Source of the DNA: Paracentrotus lividus
Lineage: Eukaryota; Echinodermata; Echinoidea; Camarodonta; Echinidae
Direction of reading: 5' to 3'
Assembly: GCA_940671915.1 (NCBI GenBank)
Contig: CALNVZ010000641.1
Span: 7,476,415 to 7,540,414, forward strand
DNA length: 64,000 nt
Shown here piece by piece: positions 34,545-46,275 of the stretch (position 1 is the stretch's first letter; every line of letters begins with the position of its first letter). The notes beneath the pieces were generated by a model. It was given only the letters and a program-made list of their open reading frames with translations. It was not told the origin of the DNA and searched no databases. Position numbers and translations under genes: made by a program.

Positions 34545-35543
34545 AAGAAAAGAAGAAAATAAGATTTTAAATAAAAATAAGTTATACGTAGCTCAAATAT
34601 TTCGTCGTGCAATAATTGTAAACATTTTTGAAAATTTTGTCCAGCATTTCACGCATTGGCCCTCATCCTCCCGCACGTTGCCACGAATGGTTTCCACACT
34701 GGCACGAAATAGTGCGTGCAAATGCGCAAAATATGCGCAAACCCAAATTCGTGCAAGTGTCAGGGGGCATAATGGAAATGATCTCTATAGTCCTCAAAAC
34801 TAACAGCGCACATGGCAGTGGTGGATCTCTCAAGGGTTAATCCTTCCCCACTCTCCTCCCCCCCCCTTCCTTCCCCCCCCCCCCCACACACACACAAACA
34901 CCTTGGGCTGCCAATAAAAACGAAAGACAACAATATATTGGGTGTCCCGCATAAAGCGAAACCCGAATTGTTTTTCTTTTTTCTCTGTGAATGCAAGCAA
35001 ATAATGAAATATTAAATTGATAATTTTAAAGTCTATCTTCTCCTCTTTCTTTTGGTGCCAAAATACAATACAATAAAGAAGACCATGAAGATTTTGAAAT
35101 TTAAAATCTCAAAACCACTTTGCACAGATCAAGGCAAAAGGAATCACTCTCCCTTTCGAGGCAAAGTCGTTGCATCCGTCCAAAGTCGTTGCATCCGTCC
35201 AAACCGTTTTTTACAATCATTTTTAAACACTTTTTACTCATCTACGCGTAACTCTTTTGAAATACAGTCGCTGCGAAATGAAAGGAGAAAGGTTGAACTT
35301 TAAAACAGTGCACTTGATATTTCATTAGGCTTATTTGCTTGCTTTCACCGCGAAAAATTGCAGATATTTTTACAATTGTAGGCCAGGCCCTATGTTACCT
35401 ACCACTTGATAAGCCTTTTGATCTAGACCCAGATCATAACGCAATGAATTTGTTTCTGTGGCAGATAACTGATGTACGGAGTTTATCAGCAATTTGGCTT
35501 CCGCAAAATGGTTCTGTGAAAATCCGGATAATTATCATCGTAC
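34545..35543. other. Presumed intron, no exon recognised
   Basis: The family's central block between the N-terminal stem and the RWCNV segment should lie upstream of 34541 on the minus strand, but I could not find it here. A C-rich tract lies at 34856-34896 and a 19-base tandem duplication (AAAGTCGTTGCATCCGTCC) near 35163-35200. Confidence 0.4.
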
Positions 35544-35637
35544 GGTGAATAAACTCCTCAGGATTCAGATCTATAAGGTCCTTGGAGTAGACTCGGACTT
35601 TGTCGTCATTGACGTCTTGTGGATTCCTCTTTAGTGA
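35544..35637 (-). CDS. Candidate upstream exon of the DUF1647-type gene (weak)
   Basis: After a TCTAG acceptor with a T/C-rich run upstream, the minus strand reads SLKRNPQDVNDDKVRVYSKD, then LIDLNPEEFIHR. A hydrophilic stem ending in SKDLxxLNPxxFxxRT resembles what precedes the catalytic block in this family. A GTACG donor could follow at 35543. The phase against the 34541 exon does not fit directly, so at least one more exon would be needed between them. It may also be chance. Confidence 0.3.
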
Positions 35638-35665
35638 CTAGACCTATATTGGAGAAAAAGATAAA

Positions 35666-35705
<40 letters not shown>

Positions 35706-36046
35706 CCCCCAGATGGGCATTGTCCTTAAAAATAAGTAACCAGTCCCATTCTCTTTCATTTCGTCAAGTGGCGGAGACAATCTTTCCACTCCCACTGACT
35801 TTGTAAACAGTGAGCTCGCAAAACGAGGAGAGAGGAGACAAATGGAGAAGAATATAGCCCCTAGATTTTGAGGTAGCTAGCTTCACTATTATATTGAGAA
35901 GTTTCTCAAACAACCATGGGTCGACTGGCAGTCATTTCTTTTTTCTTTTTTTTTTTTCTTTTTTTTATTTTACAGCCTGCTCATGCATGAATGATATCAT
36001 TCTAGCCTTATGCTTTATACTAGTATACGACCGGATGTAGGCTAGA
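35638..36046. other. Non-coding stretch
   Basis: An A run at 35672-35698 and a T-rich tract near 35940-35965. No gene seen. Confidence 0.4.
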
Positions 36047-36049
36047 TCT

Positions 36050-37266
36050 GGAGCATTCATCAAAGACTTGTCAGACGTTCAGGGGCGTATCCAGATTTCC
36101 CATAGGGGGGCGCAAGGAATTTCTATCGGCCGTCAGGAGAGGGGAGGGGGTTCTTCTAATTTCATTAGTACATGAAATTCCACATTTTTTTCAATATTCA
36201 CAAAGTTACATAGTTTCTATACCCTAAGACAATGTATGGTGCGTAGAAACCTAATTTATTGTGTCGCATTATATACCCTTCTGAATTGGAATCATGCGAG
36301 CGCGAAACGAGAGTCGAAAATGTTGAGGTTTTTAATAGTATATATGAAATAAATAAAGGGGCCCATTTTTCTAGTACTTAGAAAATGGTAGATTATTGTG
36401 TATAATAGACCCAATTTAGTATCGCGACGCGAAGCGCGAGCTGAAAAATCGTTTAACAGGTAAAAATTGGGAGTGTATTATTTGTGGCATTATGATTTGG
36501 TTATCAGCGAAGCGCGAAGCGCGAGCACGCAAAACATTGGGGTTTAAAATTCTTTTTTAAGAGTAAATTTAGAACTATTATTGCTGGCATTTGATTTGGT
36601 GTCAGAAGCCGCGAAGCGCGAGCCGAAAATTGGGTTAGGATTTTTTTTAAGGTACAAATTTTAAGAGTTATTATGTTGCATTTGATTTTGGCATCATACA
36701 CGATGGCGCGCACAGGCGCGAGGCCAAAAATTTGTTTCAAAAAGTATTTTGAATTAATAAAGGGGTACTTTGTAATAAACCCATGAGGCCACAACCTATG
36801 TTCCCAGTGAGCGCCCGAGGACCCAGGAGGCAGAGCGTCCAAGAAAGGCCTCTTTTCTTTGTCGAAATTTTGAAACGTTCTAGTTTTAAATATTTTTACT
36901 TTTCGTCGACTAATGTTTTTCTTTTTCTTAAAAAAAGGCGTTGCGAGCAATATTTGCAAAATACAATATGGAAAAAGTCGGCCTCGTGGCGGCCTCCCAC
37001 AATTAAAGGCCTTAGTTATGGTCGTTTAGAAACCAAATAAAGCTATTTCGGCTTTTTATTGAATAAAGTTGCGAGCAAAATTGTACAAGCATCGAGCCTT
37101 ATTCCCTTCCTCTTTCTTTCTTTTTCTTCTTTTCTTTCCCTTTTTCCTTCTTTCTCCCTTTTCTCCTCTCTTTTTTTTTTCTTTTTTTTAGTCCGGCAAT
37201 AGGGGGCGCGCGCCTCTAGTTGCGCCCCCCCCCCCCGATACGCCCTGGACGTTTATCCGACGCACC
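36050..37266. mobile_element. Palindromic MITE, copy 2, split by an insertion
   Basis: The left piece GCATTCATCAAAGACTTGTC (36054) and the right piece TATCCGAC (37254) are what remains of the MITE seen whole at 24234-24372 and 62232-62368. Between them lies the 1168-base element 36080-37247. The MITE sequence right of the insertion diverges after about 10 bases. Confidence 0.6.
36080..37247. mobile_element. Satellite-bearing TIR element with CAGGGGCGTATCC end
   Basis: The left end CAGGGGCGTATCCAG and the right end CGATACGCCCTG are inverted. GACGTT occurs directly on both sides (36074-36079 and 37248-37253), a plausible 6-base target duplication. Inside are four or five degenerate satellite units with GCGCGAAGCGCGAGC cores (36290-36730), then pyrimidine-rich sequence. 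It resembles the 58103-60736 element. The superfamily is uncertain; the ends look hAT-like but the duplication is not 8 bases. Confidence 0.7.
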
Positions 37267-38294
37267 CCAAGCGCCCCTGTTTGGATACACATCATATGCA
37301 TCAGAAAAATATGTAAAACTGGCCCTCATATTCCCAACGGAGATTCTGCCAAAATACGTGGTCCGAAACCATAAAATTGACATTAAGCTTTAGTTTATAT
37401 TTTTCACTTAATTTGTTAATTCTGGAGTTAACTTAATTATGACTTTATTGCCGCCCTTAGAAACATGGTTCAGCAACCACAGGCATATCGATTTATTTTG
37501 TCAGTAGATTAAACAAAAACTAACTAAAAACATCAATCAGTTGGCATCAGAGTGATTCAGAGATATTCAACATGTGTTATTATTATGTGTATTTGTGTTC
37601 TTTCTATGAATTTTCAAATTGTTGTTCTATGAAAATAAAAGTTAAAATATGAGGCGCCCGTTTACATAATTTCTGATGCATTATTGAGTATCCAACACGG
37701 GGCCTTGGGGCTCAAGCCCCCCCCATTTTTTCATGGCGCAGAAGGTGAAAAGGGGGGGAGAAAAACAAGGAAAAAGAAGAAAAGTGAGAAGAAGAGCAAA
37801 GGAGAAAAAGACGAAATATAGAAGAGACGAAGACGAGAGAATCGTCCAATTATAAGATTCAATGCTCAAGTAGAAAATAATTAGAAAAAGCCTGCGACAG
37901 CGCGAAGCAAAGAACCCACATGGCGCCGCTTAATCCAACATCAATTGCCGGTGGACAGGAGGGGGGGAGTAAACTGTCCCGGGGTAATGTCTCGGGGGCC
38001 AATTGTCCAGGGGTATTGCGGTCGGGTAGGTAATGTTGTCTAGGGAGGTACTTGTCTGGAGTAATCTCTCGGGGAGTAAATTGTTATTATAAATGACTAC
38101 TGAAGATCGCTTCGCATCTGATTGCTGAGACGCAAATGTCTGTCGGAGATAAATATCTGACCCACAGTCTTTAGCTAATGATTAATCCCCCGCATGTAGC
38201 TTCATGCGTGAATCTAGAGCCTAGAGCATTCAACGTTCCTACATCCTACGACAAATATTCGATGTCCATAAAGAACATCACAACCTCTTCTTAA
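37267..38294. other. Non-coding stretch
   Basis: Includes a G/A-rich tract near 37735-37830 and a run of GGGGTAATGT-like words near 37980-38080. No gene recognised. Confidence 0.4.
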
Positions 38295-38916
38295 AGGGTT
38301 GGCGCAACATAAATGATTTTCTGAAAAGTTATTTCAACAAGTTACTGCTAATAGTCAAATTTTATGTAGAATCCAAAATGACAATGATTTTTTTGTGTCG
38401 GTCTGACGTCGCTAAAGTGCAAAAAACCAAAAAAGAGTGTATTTTGCCCATTCATCAGCACACTTATTAGGTATAAACCGGTTTTTATTTTGTTCTTATT
38501 GAATTTTGATGGTTTAAAACTACAAATCTGACAATTTATACATGTACCAAATGTACCTAGTATGGTATAGATGTATAAGTGATTTTGATATGAGGTGATT
38601 TTTGCTCGATATGACTGAACTAACTACCAACTAAACTACCTAACAGTCAACTTAGGTAGTATTAATCATGTGGATTAATCATGTTGGTTCCCTGACACAC
38701 CACAAAGCCATATAAAACACGCAATAAAAGTGGGTTATACGTATAAAAAGTGTGATAATTGGGCATAATACGCATATTTGGCGCCTATTTGGTTTTTGCA
38801 CTTTAGCGACGTAAGACGTCTCGTATGCACAAATAATTGTCATTTTCAGTGTCTACGTCGAATTTTACTATAGAAACAACTTGTTTGAAAAAAAAAGTTG
38901 AGATTCGCCCAACCCT
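38295..38916. mobile_element. MITE-like inverted-repeat element
   Basis: The outer blocks AGGGTTGGCGCAAC and GATTCGCCCAACCCT are inverted, and inner blocks also pair: TTTAGCGACGTAAGACG near 38804 against its approximate complement near 38402, and AATTGTCATTTTC against its complement. About 620 bases, non-coding. Confidence 0.7.
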
Positions 38917-39159
38917 AGTAAAATATGTGATGTCCGCAACAGACACTATGATATATAATGCCATACATAGACTACCCAGGACAACTTGACGATAAAGAGA
39001 CGTTCCGGAACAAGTCTGTACGACCCACGGAGAAAGACATCTTCCATTCCTTCAGTCAATATAAATTGCGAGAACAAACGATGAGTACACCTGTTTACTG
39101 AAAAAAAAATGAAGGCTAAAATGACGAGGTTATTTGCCCTAATGATCACCGGCTCGCTT

Positions 39160-39547
39160 ATTCCATCATGCATACTTTTTAAAACGAACAAAGATTGCCT
39201 TGTTTGCCCGACATAGCGATGACGAAGCTAATAGATGCAAACTGGATTCCATTGTAGTTCATTCATTTTGATAACAGGTTTTTGAATACCTCGTTACTAT
39301 GCTCCTAGGAAAAAAAAAAAATACATAAGATAGCTTGATGAACCGTCTATTGAAAATGATTCTATTTTTTTTTTTTAAGGGCAGTTCTTGTCTCGAATTA
39401 TCATAGGTTTGAAATTTTTATTTTTTTTTTTTGTTTTTGTTGTGTTGTTGTGTGTGTTGTGTTTTTTTTTTTTTGTGTTTTTTTGTTTTTTGTCTATTTT
39501 TGGTCTTTTTTTTTTTTACAGATTGATGTAAAATTCCACACACAAAA
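39160..39547 (+). repeat. Direct duplication, copy 1
   Basis: Matches 40254-40695 in the same orientation: CCATCATGCATACT, ACGAACAAAGATTGCCTT, TTTGCCCGACATAGC, ATGCTCCTAGGAAAAAAA, TCTATTGAAAATGATT and CAGATTGATGTAAA occur in the same order in both. T-rich microsatellites expand in the middle. Confidence 0.8.
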
Positions 39548-40253
39548 CATTCTCCAATTCGGGGAAAATTTGTAGTCTTCCTTTTTTAAAAACTATGTAA
39601 ATCTAGACCAAACTTTCCCCGTAAGCCATCACAACCCAAAGGTATTTCGAGGAGTATGGGATTTATTTTCAGTTGTAACAACTTGATCTAATATTTTAGA
39701 AAACCAATGTTCCGTGTGCAAAACCAATTTTCCAAATCATCACCGTATTCCCAAAGCAACAATCACCATCAGACTATGTACGAATCAACTGCCAATACTT
39801 TTATTATTTTGTTAATTAAAGTTTGTATGTTATTGCAAATTAAGCAACTAATACTGTTTGTATAATACTTACATGTATAACGAATGCGGGATACGAAATT
39901 GGTCGAGCGGCAACGTTCAATGTCAATTTTTCAAATAAAAAATGATGCAGTTTGGACCCAGATTCGAATCACAGTCTTCTAGAAATTAGTGGTGAGGATT
40001 TTTTTTGTGGCGGAGCATACAGAGTCAATACACATGCCCAGGTCATGCATGTTTACTGTAGGTATTTCTTTCTGGAATCCCTTGTAACAAACTATTTAAC
40101 TCACCTGCTGTGTATGAAAGCTGTCTGTATGGAATGAATAAATCTTGTGTCTGACATGCCTAAGACAAGGTATAATTGTTCATCTTAAAAACCCTATTCA
40201 AGAAGATGAAAAACGGAATGCCGGTGGTGGAGGCGAAAACGTCCTACCAGGAG

Positions 40254-40558
40254 GATCCGTCCATCATGCATATTTGAAACGAACAAAGATTGCCTTATGT
40301 TTGCCCGACATAGCAACGACTAAGCTATGCAAACTGGACTCCATTGTAGTTCATTCTTTGATAACAGGTTGTTGAAATATCTAGTTGCTATGCTCCTAGG
40401 AAAAAAAACAATACATAGCTTGATGAGCCGGTCTATTGAAAATGATTTTATTTTTATTTCCTTTTTCTTTTCTTTTTTCTTTTTTTTTAGGGCATTGCTG
40501 GTCTCGAATTATCATATGTTTGAAAAAAAAATTTTTTTTTTTTTTTTCATTTTGTGTG

Positions 40559-40629
<71 letters not shown>

Positions 40630-40695
40630 TTTTTTTTTTCCTTATTTTTTGTCTTTTTCTTTTTACAGATTGATGTAAACTTCCACACACAAAAA
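40254..40695 (+). repeat. Direct duplication, copy 2
   Basis: Second copy of 39160-39547, about 1.1 kb downstream. It contains a GT repeat (40554-40573) and a T run of over 50 bases (to 40628). The phenylalanine-rich frame across it is an artefact of the T runs. Confidence 0.8.
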
Positions 40696-42549
40696 AATTA
40701 CTTTAGATCATCGATTTATGCTTGGGCTTCTTTCTCAGAGCTGAAAGTATCTCGCCAATCCCGTTCCGTGCATGGAGTTAGCTCACGTATGTTCGTCTTT
40801 GTACTTTGGTGGGTAAAGTGGGTGGAGCTAGTTGCTGTAGGCAACGAAGCGTTCGTTAACTTCTTTTCGTGTTTTTCTCATGCTGTAATACGAGTTTGAC
40901 AGGAACATCCTAAAATCCATCGAAATATTCAAAAACCGGCCAAACGGTGAATATACACCTCTACCTTGGATATTGGTGTATCAAATAGACCAATTCAACA
41001 AACAATTGTGAGATTTTTTGTTCAGTTTTATGCTTTATGAAAGCGTCATCAAAATGATCATCAAAATATAGAAAATATGAAATTTTGTAAATTATACTTT
41101 TTAATATCTGGTAATTTTCTAATAGTTTTAAAATGTTACTATAATTAGAAGTTTTCTGAACTGATGCTGTTGTTCGCTTTTTCGTTCTAGTTTATTTGAC
41201 TTGGGGACAAACAGTTGAAATCAGGTAAAAATCTTTATTTCTTTTTTAATAAAACCTTATTTTAGTAACATGCATATTTTATCGGCATGTCAATTGTTCA
41301 TTTTTCATTTTGATCATAAAATCAATCATTGAGATGAAAATTAGGGGTTTGGAAATACAGTGTATGTCTATGTTTCGTAGGATAGATGCTGAAAAGAGAC
41401 AACTGGGTTCATATTTCATGAAAAAAGTCGTCAAATTTAAAATGCCAGCGTGTGGTGACGGGTTTATTGCCCTGTCCTGTCACACAGACACTTACATGTA
41501 CGTTGAGTTACATCCAGTTGCGTCCGGATCTCCACGGATGCCTTCCCGTACTCACCAGTGGAAAGTTCGTTCATCCAATAAAACAAAGATATATAACATA
41601 ATAAATGATAAAATGGAAGATGAAATAAGATTAAATCAACAAAAACGTAACTATACGTAAGTGTCTGTGTGACTGCAGCATTAGACGACGGATGCATCAC
41701 GGGCCAGCCATTTAGGATCATTTTTTTTTCTTCTGAATTGTGGGCTTTGTGATGAGACTGACTGATCGCCCCTGCCCCTTGATTGAACATCACGAAGCTT
41801 ATTTAGAGAAAATGCTTACCGTGAACCCTGGTCAATCAACATTTTCTTCGTTTCACCCTTCTTGATTTGCGTCTCATGTAATCGCAAGTTTTGCTAGCAA
41901 CGACAGCAGATATGACAGAGCTTATCCAACGTGTTGAATTATGAGGGTAAATGCAGCTGTGACACAGTAACTGTTTTCTTGTATAATTGATTATTTCTGT
42001 TAAATTGGAGATCCAATTTCTGTATTAAATCTAGCAAACACTTCAAAAGCTAAAGAGTGTTTACAATGTTGTGTCAATGAAGAGTGGCAGTTTCGCAAGA
42101 AAAATGCATAAAATCTTGTTTAATCCATATTGTGTACTTAAAGCTGCATTATCGTTTTATAAGACTGAATAATACTGGTCTCTTATCAAATACACCACCT
42201 ATAAACAACAAAAGAGATCGCAACGTATTGTTTCACACGCTGAATCTTTGTGGTTTTTTTGTAATTGATCTCAAAGTGATTAAAAAGAAAATGATTTTAG
42301 ATTTATCGAAATTATACCCCAACTTCAAACTGGACATCTCAATACATATCAAACATGTCCAATAGTTGAACAAATTTTGCTGTTAAACGATGCTTTTACC
42401 GGCCAAATTACCGTGTTTACGTGCCACCAGATGTCTTCACAACCTATTCCACGACTTATTGTACTTCTGATAATAGGAAATGAAATTCCACTGTGCCTTG
42501 CTTCCTTTGTCATGTTTGTGTCATTTCAATAGACTTGTAAGCTCTAGGG
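40696..42549. other. Non-coding stretch
   Basis: AT-rich. Open frames at 41310-41660 and 42084-42365 show no motif or exon boundary that I would defend. The end segment near 42000-42110 resembles 62400-62520 (AACTGTTCAATTGT, ATTGATTATTTCTGTTAAA, GCAAACACTTCAAA), so part of it is an interspersed repeat. Confidence 0.45.
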
Positions 42550-42786
42550 GGGTGTAACACAAAGACTTACGATTGATTAAAAGTTACGATTGAATTTTTC
42601 TCGGTAGCTTCATCATGGACAGGATGCTCCAAAGTTGATGATCTTAATCCTAACCCTAGCCTCAACCCTTCTCTTCATCATAATTATCCAAATTCTAATC
42701 CATAACTGTACCTGGTTTTCAAATGAGGTTACCAAGAAAAAATAAATCGTAACTTTTAATAAATCGTAAGTCTTTGTGTTACACCC
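42550..42786. mobile_element. Short palindromic MITE
   Basis: GGTGTAACACAAAGACTTAC at the left end and its complement GTAAGTCTTTGTGTTACACC at the right. Both are followed inwards by pairing ATCGTAACTTTTAAT-type blocks. About 237 bases. Confidence 0.85.
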
Positions 42787-43102
42787 AACTGGTCTGTTTT
42801 TCTTTTTCACTGTCAAAATTGCCATTATTAAGCACCCGTCAAAGAATAAATCATGCATAATTTTATTTTGTCATTTTTTTTTCAATTGGATACAAAAACA
42901 ATGACTTATTTGAAAAGCAATACAGATATAGGATGATTAAGAAGCATGGCAACAGAATACAAATGGAAAATTAATGGAAATTAAGAACAAGGGGGAAAAG
43001 ACGGGGAGAAGAACAAAATCGAACTTTTATAAACTTTACAAGTAGTCTTCAAAGGCTATTACACTTGCGAAATATCAACTGAGCTGAGTATTATTAGTAT
43101 TA

Positions 43103-44168
43103 CACTGTTAGAACGCGGTTTAAAAATTTCGCTGTTAAAAAAAATGTTAGTTTAAAAGTTAAACATTCTTGTTTAATATTTTAACATTGTTGTTAAAAAC
43201 CGGAAAAGCGAGGTTTTATAGCCTTAAACCTGGTGTATAGTTTTGGGGACAAAAAAGGAATTGGCACAAAACCGATCAAATGTAAATACATGTTGTCCAC
43301 ATTGCACTAAAAGATATGTGTGAGAGATCTTGTGACATTCCTTTCATTATTTCCGATGAATTTCATTGAAATTGTTTGAATAAGGCGTAATTAACTGCCG
43401 TTTAGACCTCTGCTGACAGATTCGCACGCCGGAGGTTATGGCGTGAATTAGTGCGAACGATCTGTGTGTATCACCCACACAAGAGAATCCCCATTGGTTT
43501 TCCACGTGAGCGCTAACCTGAGACGGGTCCCCGACTTATCTTTTTTATCCTTATATTATGAAATACAGACATTAAAACGAGATTTCAAGTACTATTATTT
43601 GCTTTATTATAGTTCTTGGATTCAATCTTTCATTATTTATCTTAATGGGAATCAAAATTAATTTTTCTTTCTCCCGAAACTATACACCACCTTTAAACAA
43701 GACCTGTTTAGAGACACATTACACTGTATTAAACAGGTTTTTGTTTAAACAGGCCGAGGCAAATGTCACGTGATAGTCATGAGCTAATCGCATCACTCGT
43801 TACATGCAAGGTCAATCTGCGCAACATTTCAATCATGGTGAAGGACTTATGGCTCACACATTTCACTGAGTGTATGAACAGATGTGTTGGCTCAGTGGAT
43901 AGAGCGTCTGCCTAATAATCGAAAGGTTGTGAGTTCGATACCCGGCTGCGTTAACCAAAAGTTGGAGCGTTTTAATTTTTGGAGAGAAGCGTTAAACAAT
44001 CATGTTGATATTTTAAACAACAGGTTGTTCAAACTTTTAAACAACAAGAGTGTTAAAGTTTTAAACAACTACAGGTTGTTTAATTTGTAAACAACGTTGT
44101 GCGATTCACCGGTTAACATGCATTTGTTTAAGATTTTAAACAACTTGTTTAATTTTTTTCTAACAGTG
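43103..44168. mobile_element. TIR element with CACTGTTAGAA end
   Basis: Left end CACTGTTAGAAC, right end TTTCTAACAGTG, and TA on both sides (43101-43102 and 44169-44170). Many TTTAAACAACAGGTTGTTTAA-like palindromic half-sites occur near 43690-43760 and 44000-44160. A tRNA-like sequence is embedded at 43885-43957. It has no transposase. It sits 228 bases upstream of the start codon of the EGF-domain gene. Confidence 0.75.
43885..43957 (+). repeat. tRNA-like sequence (SINE head or tRNA relic)
   Basis: Reads TTGGCTCAGTGGATAGAGCG, with box A TGGCTCAGTGG and a good D-arm, a possible AAT anticodon in CCTAATAATCG, and box B GAGTTCGATACCC. The acceptor stem does not close convincingly and no CCA-side partner is clear. 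Probably a tRNA-derived insertion inside the TIR element; a degenerate tRNA-Ile-like gene is the alternative. Confidence 0.5.
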
Positions 44169-44395
44169 TACCATTAAAACCTTGGAAAGCACAGATGGTC
44201 TTGACTTTGCTGCATAAATCACTTATTAAAGATTGTACAGCGCCATTCAATCGATCAAATCTATCACGGGCATTCCACGTTAATTATTTGTGAAAGCAAA
44301 ACATATATCAGCGTAAAAAGGTAACAATTTTTCTCATTCTTTGACGTTCGTCTTTCGATCAAGCAGCCAATATACTCGATCTCCAAAAATCCAAA

Positions 44396-46226
44396 ATGGT
44401 GCCGTTTCTGTTCCTAGTGTTCGCGTTTTCCCTTTCTGGTAATTCTGTCGCCGATCGCATTTCAGGTAACAAATCAACTCTCTAGAGTTTGCTTGATTTC
44501 ATTATCATTATCGGGGTAGATCTCCTTTTTGCAACAATGTTTGTCACTCCTTCAACGAAAGAAACATCTGATAACAAACAGTCTTGTGAGTGTCCATTTA
44601 AAAAATTTAGAAAAATGGGAAGATATTTCTCTTAAGAAAGAGTAATTAATGCCGTTTCCTTCTGTGTTTCATATTTCTTTTCCACGTGGCCTTGAATGCT
44701 TGTATTACTTATGCCTTTTATTTAACAAAATGATAAAACAATGAAGTATTGAGGATAAGCAATAAAGATTTTTTTCCCTAAATGTAGATATGAGTCCTGA
44801 AAAAACTGAATGTCCATAAATTTATATTATACAAGATAGAGATGTACATGTTACTGGGGTATTTTACAAAGCAATAATAAAAACCCTTCATTTTGTTCAC
44901 TTTCTCTTCCAAATCAACAGGCGGTTATGATGTGGATTGGGAAGCTCAAGCGAATGACCTGGCCGAGTCCTGGATGGATTTCCAACATCCCTTCCAAAGA
45001 CCAGGAGAAATGTTTCCTGGTCTGAGTGTACAAGATATGATCCGTGCCACCGGAAAGGCTTGGTACGAGACGGAAGTGCGGGAGGTCTTTGGCCTATTCT
45101 GCAGAGACATTGCACCTAGTTTGTCTATCCCCTTCGGAGTTCCTATCATCAGCAGCCTATGCGATCCAGTCTTCGATGCCCTTAACACCAATACCCGGAT
45201 CGACGGAAGGACCATCTGCAATGGTTTGTACGACCATTTCGGTTTTGGATACACCGCACGGCGTCGTCGACGACGAATGACTCCAGGCAAATCCATGCTG
45301 GGTTTGGGTATCGTGAGGAATTTCAATTTCGAGAAAGTAGCCAATGACATCAATCACCGAATCTTCAATCTTCATAGCTACGACCAGGAATCCATCTGCA
45401 CCGCTTTCGATAACTTCGTGAACTCTGAGATATCTACTCAACGATTGGCCAAAAGTTTGGGAGAGATTGTCTTGGAAGAAGGCATTGCCCAAGGTTCCCT
45501 GATCTGTCAGCATTGGGACGCCATTTACGAAAACCTCCGCCTCACCGATGAACAACCAGGCGGCATACCTGGCTTCTTCGTCAACCTCATAGAGAATGTG
45601 TCGCAACTCATAGCCGATGTCAGCGGATTCGAGAATCGGGAAGCCCTTTGTGGAGCTCTTGTTGAAGCCTCTCCGCCTGCCGACCAAGATCCAAACCACG
45701 AACCAGATGCTCAACATGACGTTAGTGTCTCAGAACTTGCAGACTACATCCTGCAGAACATGTGGCACACTCTTACTATTAACGAACAATGTAGTACGTT
45801 CGGAAACGATGTTATCGACGCCATGTTCGATATAGCATTCATCAGCCGTGACGTCATCAACGAGTACATCCAGCTTGTCTTCGATCTTTCATCAATTGAG
45901 GACACTTGCACCTTCATTGACTCTGCATTCGCATTCGCAGGTGAATGATTTTTCCTTCTCCTCTTCTGTTTCTTCCTCATCTTCCTCTTTATCATTCTGT
46001 TAGTTCTGCCTTGTTCGGGCACGAATATTAATAGGGACGAATATATGACAATGTTTTTGATGATTTGTAAACATAGTTATCCTACCGATATATCTTCAAA
46101 AATAAGCAATTAACACAACATACTAACTACATGTTTTTATGAAATTATTTCCCACATAATTTGTGATTGACTTCGCTTGTTTGCTTCATTCAATTTTATT
46201 TCAGTCCTAGATCCGTCACCCACTTC

Positions 46227-46275
<49 letters not shown>

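Noticed and set aside
40327-40899. A 190-codon open frame, very rich in phenylalanine
   Set aside because: It is a translation of T runs and a GT microsatellite. It spans a duplication copy and has no conserved motif.
41310-41793. Open frames of 109-116 codons on both strands
   Set aside because: There are no recognisable residues, no exon borders and no start context worth calling; they overlap one another.
43885-43957. A functional tRNA-Ile gene
   Set aside because: The D-arm and box B are good, but the acceptor stem does not close by eye and it sits inside a TIR element. A covariance-model score would decide.
45157-45717. A 186-codon open frame on the minus strand
   Set aside because: It is the antisense shadow of the large exon of the EGF-domain gene, which has better motif and splice support.
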